DNA from: SAR324 cluster bacterium
GTDB lineage: Bacteria > SAR324 > NAC60-12
DNA: 64,000 bases
Direction: 5' to 3'
Assembly (NCBI GenBank): GCA_015232315.1
Contig: JADFZZ010000002.1
Span: 1-64,000, forward strand
Position 1 is the first letter of the stretch. Each line of letters starts with the position of its first letter. Shown piece after piece: positions 17,589 to 25,733 of this stretch. Below the pieces are notes generated by a model. That model searched no databases, was not told the origin of the DNA, and saw only the letters and a program-made list of their open reading frames with translations. The translations under genes were made by a program, and so were the position numbers.

Positions 17589-18107
17589 ATGAAAAACATC
17601 ATACTGACGTTGAGTTGTCTCTTGCTGTGCGGAACCGTCCTTTGGGCCGCGCCAAATCGGGAGGATGTAAAAAAACTGCTTGAAGGTTATGAATGGCAAA
17701 TTGATCCCGTTCAATTTGGGGAATTAGGCGCGGATACAGACCTGGTTCTGATGGAAATCATCACAGATCCTGCGCCGATGCTGAATTATTACCGTTTTCG
17801 GGCGCTTGAAGCACTGCGTTTGTTTCCCAATGACCGGGTCGCAACCTTTCTGGAAAAATATCTGGGGAATGAATCTGATACTTCACGTGTATACCGGGCC
17901 TTTGATTCATACACACGGAATTTTAGTAAATCACGACCTCAGGCAGTCCAAAAAATCGCTGAAAAACTACTGGTAAATTCCAAACCGGATTTACGCATCG
18001 CGGCAGTCGAGGCTCTCAAAAAAATCAAATCATCAGACGCGCTAAAACTGGTGGAGAAACAGCTCGAAAAAGAATCTGAAGAATGGATCCGGTCACGGAT
18101 GCGTTAG
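17589..18107 (+). CDS. Secreted HEAT-repeat protein
   Basis: The 172-residue protein has a signal peptide (LTLSCLLLCGTVLWAAP) followed by alpha-helical HEAT-like repeats (YYRFRALEALRLFPNDRVATFL, PDLRIAAVEALKKIKSSDAL). HEAT repeats bind proteins. The location should be periplasmic. There is no catalytic motif and I recognise no specific family. Confidence 0.75.
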   Translation: MKNIILTLSCLLLCGTVLWAAPNREDVKKLLEGYEWQIDPVQFGELGADTDLVLMEIITDPAPMLNYYRFRALEALRLFPNDRVATFLEKYLGNESDTSRVYRAFDSYTRNFSKSRPQAVQKIAEKLLVNSKPDLRIAAVEALKKIKSSDALKLVEKQLEKESEEWIRSRMR

Positions 18108-18114
18108 ATTAAAT

Positions 18115-18174
18115 GTTGGGGCACGGCATGTGTCCCAACGAATAAAGCAGAAGGGCTTTCTTCGGAAGCCCTTC
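18115..18174. terminator. Two hairpins between convergent genes
   Basis: A first hairpin at 18115-18139 (gttggg...cccaac) resembles a dispersed ggggcacggcatg element. A second at 18150-18174 pairs gaagggctt with aagcccttc around tcttcgg. Together they separate the HEAT gene from the convergent CBS-Hpt kinase gene. There is no strong T run on either strand, so termination efficiency is uncertain. Confidence 0.55.
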
Positions 18175-18184
18175 AAAGTTATAT

Positions 18185-20350
18185 TCACACTGAAACCAAC
18201 CGAACCGCATTGACACGTGGCAATATCAGAATCAGTTCAAAGGGAACAAATTCCGAATGTTCCACAGGTTCCAGCAACCGGATGGTCACATCGCCTTTTT
18301 CGCGCTGAAACAGATTTTTTACAGCGTCCATGCCAACGCCTCGTCCTGAGACTTCTGTCACTTGACTGGCGGTCGAAAGTCCTGAATGAAAAATAAGTTG
18401 GGCAATCTGCGTTGTTGAATACGTTTCGTTTTCCTGAAGAATGTTGGCCGCCAACGCTTTTTGATGGATTCTTTCCAGATTGAGCCCCCGGCCATCATCT
18501 CTGTAGGAAAACTCAAGATTGCTCTCATCCAGTTTAACATCGATCGATATATGCCCTTCTGGTGATTTTCCCTTCATGACACGTTCTTCTGGCGTTTCAA
18601 TTCCGTGATCCATGGAGTTTCGCAAGACATGCCCGAAAGCGTTTCGAACCAGCCCCGCCACCTGATTTTTGATCAGGATTCCATGATCCCGGATGTGCAC
18701 TTCAGGTTGTCGTTTATTCAGGTCACGAGACAGGGATTCCAGAGCTTCCATGTTTCCCTCCAATATTTCGGCAATGGAGGTACTGCCAATGGGTTTTATC
18801 AGGTTTTGGAGCTGGATGATGTCTCTGGTGGTTTGTTCAAGCGCGTTCAATAACGGTTCATGTTCCGGGTTGCTGGATTGAAGATAGGTGAAATATAGAC
18901 CTAAATTTGCCGCGCATTTTTGCTCAAGCAACTGAAGCTGATGGGCAAGATCGTTGATTTTTTCTTTTTCAACCATAAAAAACCGATCCACATTTCCACG
19001 GCGTCCCGGACCTTTACGCATGAGTTTTTGTTCACTGATGTCCGCGTATTCCCTGATAATCTTCCAGGTCGCGTCAAGCTGACTCCTCAGTAAGGGCATA
19101 TCCCATTCCAGGGACGCGGCCTTACGCATTCCGTCATAAGTATTCTCGGCTTCATGCACCTGATTGGTGATATACTGCAAACCATAGGTGCGGGCATTGC
19201 CCTTGATGGTATGCATGTTGCGGAAGAGGGTGTTGAGCACCTCCAGATCATGCGTCATGCCCTGCTCAAGAATGTCACGGTTCGCCTTGATCAGTTGCTC
19301 GGCGTTTTGCACAAATTCATAAAAATTTTCCTGGGAGGTTTTCAGGATTTGACCAATGATTTCGAGTTCCCGTTTCTGCTGACTGGATTCGGACTGCAAC
19401 TCCCGTAATCGGGTGACATCCCGGACCACAACCAGAATTTTTTCTACTTCATCCAGATCATTCAGGATCGGATTCCAATCCAGTTCAATCACTTTTTGGG
19501 TATAATTCAGATTCAGACAGAACTCAGATAGCAGAACATGTCGGTTGCAGTCAAAAAACATTTGGTCCTGCCCTAAAATACAGCCCAATGCCACCTCAAC
19601 CTGATTGAGTTGGTCACACCCCAGGTTGCTTTGCGCAAACAACACAGCCATCACAGATTGATCCGCGATGTCTGACATTTCCAGGATCTGCTCCAGATGT
19701 CGTGAATATTCCGGATGAATGATATTTCCTTCCAGAATCGTGAAGATTCCCTGCTGCATGTTCTGCAACATTGACTGAATGTCCCGATTTTTCTGGTCCA
19801 GTAATTTGTTTTTCCAGGCCAATACCTGATTGTGTTCTTCAACCAGTTTCATCTGATATTCATGAAACAGATCCAGCAGGGAATTAGCGGTCAAAAACCC
19901 GACATACTTGCCATATTGGGTAATCACGATGCCTTCGTCACAATTCCGGATGTATTCATCTTTAAGGATATCTCCGGTCGCGATGCCAATATCCGCGTTC
20001 ATGCATGGTGACACAAACCGTTCCACATGTTTTTTCCGAATCGGGTTTTCCAGTACATTTCGGCCAAACTGGGAATAAACATATTCTTTCAGATGATATT
20101 CTCTCACCAGACCGACCGGTTCCTCACTGTCATTCACAATGGGAAAAAACGTATTGTCCTGGTTTTCATAAAACATATCCATAATCTGAAGCATGTCCAC
20201 CGAGTCAGAAATCGCGGGAATATACACAATTTTCCGGGCGATATCCGGGTTCGAATGTGAATCCTGAACGATAGCCGACATGACGCCCGTTTGTATTTTG
20301 GGAAACTCGGAAATTTTACTCAGTACAAATTCAGAATTCAGATTTTCCAT
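18185..20350 (-). CDS. CBS-pair, Hpt and CheA-like ATPase signalling protein
   Basis: This 721-residue hybrid has an N-terminal CBS pair (about 30-175), a coiled coil, a PAS-like region (MQQGIFTILEG onward), a histidine phosphotransfer domain with His380 in MHTIKGNARTYG, and a CheA-type ATPase domain (LRNSMDHGIETPEE, DDGRGLNLERI, SGRGVGMDAVK). It lacks the CheA P2 and CheW-like domains, so it is not a chemotaxis kinase in the strict sense. CBS pairs usually bind adenosyl nucleotides, which suggests energy-state sensing. Start 20350 is fixed by an aggaggt ribosome-binding site. No receiver protein is adjacent. Confidence 0.85.
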   Translation of the reverse strand: MENLNSEFVLSKISEFPKIQTGVMSAIVQDSHSNPDIARKIVYIPAISDSVDMLQIMDMFYENQDNTFFPIVNDSEEPVGLVREYHLKEYVYSQFGRNVLENPIRKKHVERFVSPCMNADIGIATGDILKDEYIRNCDEGIVITQYGKYVGFLTANSLLDLFHEYQMKLVEEHNQVLAWKNKLLDQKNRDIQSMLQNMQQGIFTILEGNIIHPEYSRHLEQILEMSDIADQSVMAVLFAQSNLGCDQLNQVEVALGCILGQDQMFFDCNRHVLLSEFCLNLNYTQKVIELDWNPILNDLDEVEKILVVVRDVTRLRELQSESSQQKRELEIIGQILKTSQENFYEFVQNAEQLIKANRDILEQGMTHDLEVLNTLFRNMHTIKGNARTYGLQYITNQVHEAENTYDGMRKAASLEWDMPLLRSQLDATWKIIREYADISEQKLMRKGPGRRGNVDRFFMVEKEKINDLAHQLQLLEQKCAANLGLYFTYLQSSNPEHEPLLNALEQTTRDIIQLQNLIKPIGSTSIAEILEGNMEALESLSRDLNKRQPEVHIRDHGILIKNQVAGLVRNAFGHVLRNSMDHGIETPEERVMKGKSPEGHISIDVKLDESNLEFSYRDDGRGLNLERIHQKALAANILQENETYSTTQIAQLIFHSGLSTASQVTEVSGRGVGMDAVKNLFQREKGDVTIRLLEPVEHSEFVPFELILILPRVNAVRLVSV

Positions 20351-20654
20351 GCAGACCTCCTGGAATGTTGTGTTGACAAGCCGCATAATTATTGCGATTG
20401 CAGCAAGCCTACCCGAGGTTCATTAGGCGGGTATTACGAGATTGTTAAATATGGGGAGAGTATTTCAACATGACGGCTATCAGGAAATATTCATTATCAT
20501 CCAAATAGGCCTTGAGCCATCTTGAAGACCCGTGATTGTTAGATTTTGGTTAGGCCAATTGCCTTCCATCAAAAAGGAGTGTAATTGGGAAGATAGCATC
20601 TTATTTTCAGTATTATTCTCATTAAAAGAGAAGATTCTTCAGCAGGAGGTATTT

Positions 20655-22544
20655 GTGTCTGATAATGTAGTACAGTCTCATTTTTTTCAAGAGCATGAAC
20701 TTCAGGAATTACAGCAGTTGTATGACAAACTGACTGCAACATGGCAGCGTATGGAGGCTCTCGAAACGCGGTTTGAAACAGAAATTCAGGCAGTCAGCAA
20801 AAATTATGAAAAAAGCATCCGCAATCTTCTGCATTACATGGCGTTGAGACAGGAAGACATCCGCGAGTTTCAGAATCAATTGAGTTCCTATGGCTTGTCA
20901 TCGCTCGGCAGAGTTGAATCTCATGTTCAACATTCCATGATCAAGGTCATGAATATGATTGACTATATTCTCGGAAGAATTCCGGAATTTGCCCGCAAAA
21001 CGCCCCCGGTCGATTACAAGGGCGGAAAAGATTACCTGGAACTGCACACCCGAAATTTACTTGGAAAATCAGAGCATCGTCCCGTCTCAATCATGGTGAC
21101 CATGCCCAGTCAAGCCGCTGATCATTATCAACTGGTGCGGGAACTGGTCGCCTCAGGCATGGATGTCATGCGGATTAACTGTGCCCATGATGATCCGGCT
21201 GTCTGGGAGAAAATGATTGAGAACCTGCGAAAAGCTGAACGGGAATTGAGCCGATCCTGCAAAGTATTTATGGATCTGGGTGGTCCCAAGATCCGCACTG
21301 GCGCCATCGGACCCGGACCGCAGGTGGTTAAAATCAGACCTGTCCGCGATGAAAAAGGAAAAACAATAACTCCCGCAACCGTATATCTGGTCGCTGATAA
21401 AACAGAAAATTTCATCACGGATATTTCAATTCCTCAACTTCCAGTCTCCAAAAAATTTTTGAAGAAACTCTCCACAGACGTTGTGTTGGAATGCAAGGAT
21501 CTGCGTGGTAAAAAAAGAAAACTGAAAGTGGTCAAAGTGGAATACAATCATTGTTTGCTTGAAACCAGCCAGACCTGCTACGTTGGTCCGGGAACTGAAC
21601 TGTTTTCCATTTCAAAAAAACATTCACAGCTTTCCGTTGATTCAGCAAAAATCAGAAATCTACCTGCCAAAGAACAGAGTTTGATGTTGAAAGACGGAGA
21701 TACCTTGTTCCTGCTGGCTGAACCTGTTCCGGGCAAAAACGCGGAATATGATGACGCGGGAAAACTGATTGAGCCTGCTCAAATTTCCTGTACCATGCCA
21801 GAGGTGTTTCAGAACTTGAAAAAAGAGGAACGTGTGTATTTCGATGATGGAAAAATCGCCGGAGTTATTCAATCCATCAGCAAAAAACAGATCAAGGTAG
21901 AAATCACATCCGCAGAGGTGTCCAAGCTTTCAGCGGACAAAGGCATCAACTTTCCTGACAGCGAACTGAACATGCATTCTCTGACGGAAAAGGATCTTCA
22001 GGATCTGGACTTTGTGACTAAAAATGCCGATGTCATTGGCTATTCATTTGTTCAGCGGCCGGAAGATATTCTGAAATTGCATGAGGAATTGGCCAAACGC
22101 AACGCGGACAAAGTCGGCATCGTCCTTAAAATTGAAACACGGAAAGCCTTTGAAAATCTGCCCAGACTTCTGCTCACAGGAATGCGGCGTGCGCCGTTGG
22201 GTGTCATGATTGCCCGTGGAGATTTAGCCATTGAATGCGGCTTTGAACGAATGGCTGAAGTTCAGGAAGAAATCCTGTGGATTTGTGAAGCGGCTCATGT
22301 TCCGGTCATCTGGGCCACACAGGTGCTGGAAAATCTCGCGAAAACCGGAAAACCCTCCCGTGCTGAAATCACGGACGCGTCCATGAGCGTGCGTGCGGAA
22401 TGTGTCATGCTCAATAAAGGGCCATACATTGTCAATGCTCTGGAAGCACTGGATAATATCCTGCGCAGGATGAGCGGTCATCAGAGCAAGAAGAAAAGCA
22501 TGTTGCGCAAATTGCGGCTGTCACTCATGGAAGAAAGCAGATAG
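20655..22544 (+). CDS. Atypical pyruvate kinase-like protein
   Basis: A GTG start behind a perfect aggagg site gives 629 residues. The first ~120 residues are a coiled-coil helical extension. The barrel keeps pyruvate kinase motifs: Arg173 in RINCAHD, DLGGPKIRTG (206-215), catalytic Lys492 in LKIETRK and ARGDL (520-524). A long insertion replaces the usual B domain. The normal MLSGETA is MLNKG and the C-terminal allosteric domain is absent. It may be a genuine phosphoenolpyruvate-ADP enzyme or a relative with another phosphoryl substrate. The gene is monocistronic. Confidence 0.8.
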   Translation: MSDNVVQSHFFQEHELQELQQLYDKLTATWQRMEALETRFETEIQAVSKNYEKSIRNLLHYMALRQEDIREFQNQLSSYGLSSLGRVESHVQHSMIKVMNMIDYILGRIPEFARKTPPVDYKGGKDYLELHTRNLLGKSEHRPVSIMVTMPSQAADHYQLVRELVASGMDVMRINCAHDDPAVWEKMIENLRKAERELSRSCKVFMDLGGPKIRTGAIGPGPQVVKIRPVRDEKGKTITPATVYLVADKTENFITDISIPQLPVSKKFLKKLSTDVVLECKDLRGKKRKLKVVKVEYNHCLLETSQTCYVGPGTELFSISKKHSQLSVDSAKIRNLPAKEQSLMLKDGDTLFLLAEPVPGKNAEYDDAGKLIEPAQISCTMPEVFQNLKKEERVYFDDGKIAGVIQSISKKQIKVEITSAEVSKLSADKGINFPDSELNMHSLTEKDLQDLDFVTKNADVIGYSFVQRPEDILKLHEELAKRNADKVGIVLKIETRKAFENLPRLLLTGMRRAPLGVMIARGDLAIECGFERMAEVQEEILWICEAAHVPVIWATQVLENLAKTGKPSRAEITDASMSVRAECVMLNKGPYIVNALEALDNILRRMSGHQSKKKSMLRKLRLSLMEESR

Positions 22545-22881
22545 TTCCCCCTGATCCCAATGTCATCAACTTCAGCATTATGAATGGTGCTGAGTATTAA
22601 TTCCCCCTTGGTTCAAGGGGGTTAGGGGGATGTAATTCTGAGCATTAAATTCCCCATGTACCCGACCATAATCTTTCTGGTTCCCTACCTCTGGTGGGGA
22701 ACCCTCCTTATCCCACCTCCGGTGGCGTGCCAAGGAGCCGTGGAAGGGCACCAGAGGTGCCTTTTTGCCCTTCAATGTCATACCTGCCTGCGCGGGAACG
22801 ACTATAATTTCTAAAATGCTCAACGCCAACTGATGGTCAAAAACCGATAACTTACAGATGTCTGGTAAAAGGAAGAAAGCT
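22545..22881. other. Repeat-containing spacer
   Basis: The gap contains a ccccttg...caaggggg hairpin (about 22605-22621), phrases such as gtcatacctgcctgcgcggg that I recognise as dispersed repeats, and the terminator-like stem at 22747-22766. No gene is visible. Confidence 0.65.
22747..22766 (+). terminator. Candidate terminator
   Basis: ggcacc-aga-ggtgcc followed by five T. It lies 200 bases beyond the pyruvate kinase-like gene and before the GNAT-amidase gene. The stem is short but GC-rich. Confidence 0.5.
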
Positions 22882-24501
22882 ATGCCTAAAAAAACAAAAC
22901 AAATGAAAAAATCCGCCAATAAAAAAATTAGTTCCAAAAAAGAACAAGTACCTGGCCATAAAAGCCACAAGCACCAAACTCGCCATAAACTCCTGTTGCG
23001 GAACATCCAGCATGGTGACTACAACGATCTTCGCGAAATCATGGAACGTGTTTATAGCCACATCACCACGCCATGGGAAAAAGAGCAGTATGAGGCACAA
23101 CTGGCCAAATTTCCGGAAGGGCAGATCTGTATTGAAGACAACGGGAAAGTGGTTGCCGCGGCCTTGAGCCTGATTGTGGATTATGAACAGTTTGGTGACA
23201 AACATACCTATGTCCAGATCACCGGCAATGGCTACTTGACAACCCACAACCCCAAAGGTGATACCCTGTATGGAATGGACATCATGGTCCATCCCGGTTA
23301 TCAGGGCTTGAGACTGGGACGACGCCTGTATGACGCCCGCAAGGAACTGTGTGAAAAACTCAATTTGCGTCGGATCATTGCCGGAGGCCGGATTCCGGGA
23401 TACAAACGCCATGCGGAGGAAATGTCGCCTCAAACCTATATCCGTCAGGTGAAAAACAAGGAAATTTATGATCCTGTTTTGAGTTTTCAGTTATCCAACG
23501 AGTTTCATGTGCGCAAGTTGATGCAGAATTACTGGTTTGAAGATACAGATTCACACACCTATGCCACCTTGCTGGAATGGATCAATATCTATTATGAAAG
23601 TACCGCGCCATTATTTGGCGGACAAAAAACGGTGGTGCGTGTGGGAATTGTTCAGTGGCAGATGCGCACCGTCAACAGCGTGGAGGAACTGGTAAAGCAG
23701 ATTGAGTTTTTTGTGGACACGCTCTCGGATTACCAGTGTGATTTTATCCTGTTTCCTGAATATATCAGCGCGCCCTTGATGTCACAGTTTGAATCAACTT
23801 CCGCGTCAGACGCCTTGCGTGCGCTGTCACAGTTCACGGACCGGATGAAGCTGGTATTCAGCGAATTCGCGGTTTCCTACAACGTCAATATTATCGCTGG
23901 AAGTATGCCGGAATATGATCAGCAGAAATTGCGAAATGTGGCGTTTCTGTTCAAACGGGATGGCAGTTCAGGATTTCAGCATAAAATCCATGTGACTCCG
24001 GATGAAGCCATGGATCTGGGAATGCGTGGCGGAGACGCACTGCATATTTTTGACACAGATGTCGGCAAAATTGGAATTCTGGTTTGTTACGATGTCGAAT
24101 TTCCTGAATTGTCGCGGTTTCTGGCGGAACAGGGAATGAATATTTTGTTTGTGCCCACCTGGACCGACACTAAAAACGCCTATTTGCGTGTTCGTCGCTG
24201 TGCTCAGGCACGGGCAATTGAAAATGAATGTTACGTCGCGCTTGCTGGAAGTGTGGGGAATCTTCCCAATCTGGCCAATATGGATATCCAGTATTCCCAA
24301 TCCGCTGTGTTCTGTCCGTCAGATTTTGCGTTTCCGCATGACGCGATTGTCGCGGAAGCCACGCCCAACACGGAGATGACCCTGATTGCCGATCTGGATC
24401 TGGAATTGCTCAAAGAGCTTCGTCTCAAAGGATCAGTGCAGAATTTTAAAGATCGAAGACTTGATCTCTATCGTTTGCAATGGATCAAAGCGCAGGAATG
24501 A
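22882..24501 (+). CDS. GNAT acetyltransferase / carbon-nitrogen hydrolase fusion
   Basis: This 539-residue two-domain protein has a lysine-rich N-terminus, a GNAT domain (about 35-210, motif A at MDIMVHPGYQGLRLGRRL) and a nitrilase-superfamily amidase domain (about 240-515). The amidase triad is visible: Glu293 in FPEY, Lys368 in HKIHV and Cys402 in VCYDVEFPE. Such fusions are widespread and may couple acyl transfer with amide hydrolysis, but substrates are unknown. I prefer ATG 22882, which has a ggaagaaag site. ATG 22858 is possible. Confidence 0.88.
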   Translation: MPKKTKQMKKSANKKISSKKEQVPGHKSHKHQTRHKLLLRNIQHGDYNDLREIMERVYSHITTPWEKEQYEAQLAKFPEGQICIEDNGKVVAAALSLIVDYEQFGDKHTYVQITGNGYLTTHNPKGDTLYGMDIMVHPGYQGLRLGRRLYDARKELCEKLNLRRIIAGGRIPGYKRHAEEMSPQTYIRQVKNKEIYDPVLSFQLSNEFHVRKLMQNYWFEDTDSHTYATLLEWINIYYESTAPLFGGQKTVVRVGIVQWQMRTVNSVEELVKQIEFFVDTLSDYQCDFILFPEYISAPLMSQFESTSASDALRALSQFTDRMKLVFSEFAVSYNVNIIAGSMPEYDQQKLRNVAFLFKRDGSSGFQHKIHVTPDEAMDLGMRGGDALHIFDTDVGKIGILVCYDVEFPELSRFLAEQGMNILFVPTWTDTKNAYLRVRRCAQARAIENECYVALAGSVGNLPNLANMDIQYSQSAVFCPSDFAFPHDAIVAEATPNTEMTLIADLDLELLKELRLKGSVQNFKDRRLDLYRLQWIKAQE

Positions 24502-24531
24502 TTGCCCCGAAGTTCATGAGGCTCGCAAAAA

Positions 24532-25617
24532 CTATGAAGCTTTCTGTTGGGACTCGAAAGGCAGGGAAACAAAGATGCCAGAATGATAGGCTTGTTTGAT
24601 TTCATTCAAATACAAGAGCAACGGCGCATGGTTCCGTGCCAGGAAATATCCCAGAGACAACATCCGGTAAAGATGCTGGGGTTTTCGAGTCAAAGAACGG
24701 AGTTTGGTGGATTTTAACGGGGCAATGACAATCGCTTTTTCCGCCTGAACTTCATGACGAATCAAGGCCATGTTGCGGAAATACAACTGATTGTACTCTT
24801 CAAACAGGCGATGGTATCCCGGCGGAAACAAACCGGCTTCGTCAATACCGCGCCATTCTTTGGGAATCCATTGCATGGTTTTCGCGATTTTTTTATCAAT
24901 GTTCGCAAATAACGGATACGTTTTGCTGGGCATACGATCCAGTGACTCCGTCAGTAGATAGATTTTCCGCACAGATTCTTCTGGTTCATGTCCTCTTTTC
25001 AAGCGAAGATCCAACGCTTCTGCGGACAAAGCAAACGGAGAGCCGAATTGTCCATCCGCAAACCGCTCCTTATCCGCCTCCAGTTTGAGTTTTACAGGGT
25101 TGGACAAAATGGGCGGAGACATGGCCGCCTGCATCGATTTCCACGGAAACTTCGCCGACTGGAACATATACGTTTCAGTCCGTTCATGCTCCTGATTGCT
25201 GATGATGTGCGTGTCGCCTGTCTGCGTGTTCACCACCGGATAATAAAACTCCGGTGTCCCGGTTTTCAGAGTATCCAGATCATGGCACAGAATCTTGTGC
25301 ATCATTTTCACAATAGCCTTTGTGTTCAGATAGCCTTTGTGAGGACGATTCCTTTTCAGCTTGAGCACATGGGGATCTGTCAGAATATCAAATATGGTAT
25401 GTGTCTGATCCATGTGATCAAACAGAAAGAACAATCCGACAGGAATTCCCGCTGAAGAAGCTCTGATCCGGCTCACAAACTCACGTGCCGGTAAATTACC
25501 CAGGTATTCACGGATAAACATCAACGCCCCGACCGAAAAGGCGACCTGATACGCGCCACCTTCCAAAACCAACTCTATTTTTGGCAGGGACTCCCTGCCT
25601 GAACTATATTTTTTCAT
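24532..25617 (-). CDS. Patatin-like phospholipase with altered motifs
   Basis: This 361-residue protein has the patatin layout: glycine-rich loop LVLEGGAYQVAFSVGAL, nucleophile elbow RASSAGIP (Ser55 in ASSAG instead of GxSxG) and the dyad aspartate Asp188 in FADGQ. These residues would form the Ser-Asp dyad of a lipid acyl hydrolase. The first elbow glycine is replaced by alanine and the oxyanion loop by GGAYQ, so activity could be altered. It lies just downstream of, and on the same strand as, the OlsF-like lipid synthase gene, across a hairpin repeat. Confidence 0.75.
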   Translation of the reverse strand: MKKYSSGRESLPKIELVLEGGAYQVAFSVGALMFIREYLGNLPAREFVSRIRASSAGIPVGLFFLFDHMDQTHTIFDILTDPHVLKLKRNRPHKGYLNTKAIVKMMHKILCHDLDTLKTGTPEFYYPVVNTQTGDTHIISNQEHERTETYMFQSAKFPWKSMQAAMSPPILSNPVKLKLEADKERFADGQFGSPFALSAEALDLRLKRGHEPEESVRKIYLLTESLDRMPSKTYPLFANIDKKIAKTMQWIPKEWRGIDEAGLFPPGYHRLFEEYNQLYFRNMALIRHEVQAEKAIVIAPLKSTKLRSLTRKPQHLYRMLSLGYFLARNHAPLLLYLNEIKQAYHSGIFVSLPFESQQKAS

Positions 25618-25647
25618 AAGCACTTTCTGATCCCCATTCTCAGGTCT

Positions 25648-25676
25648 GTAGAGACGTGCGAATCATGCGTCTCTAC
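25648..25676. repeat. Dispersed hairpin repeat, second copy
   Basis: gtagagacg and cgtctctac form a 9-bp stem with an 11-base loop. The stem is identical to that at 17398-17425. It sits between the OlsF-like and patatin genes. Confidence 0.75.
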
Positions 25677-25733
25677 GCGTGCCTGACAAAGAAGGTTTTT
25701 AAAAAATTTTACAGGTTATTCTTTTCACTTTCA

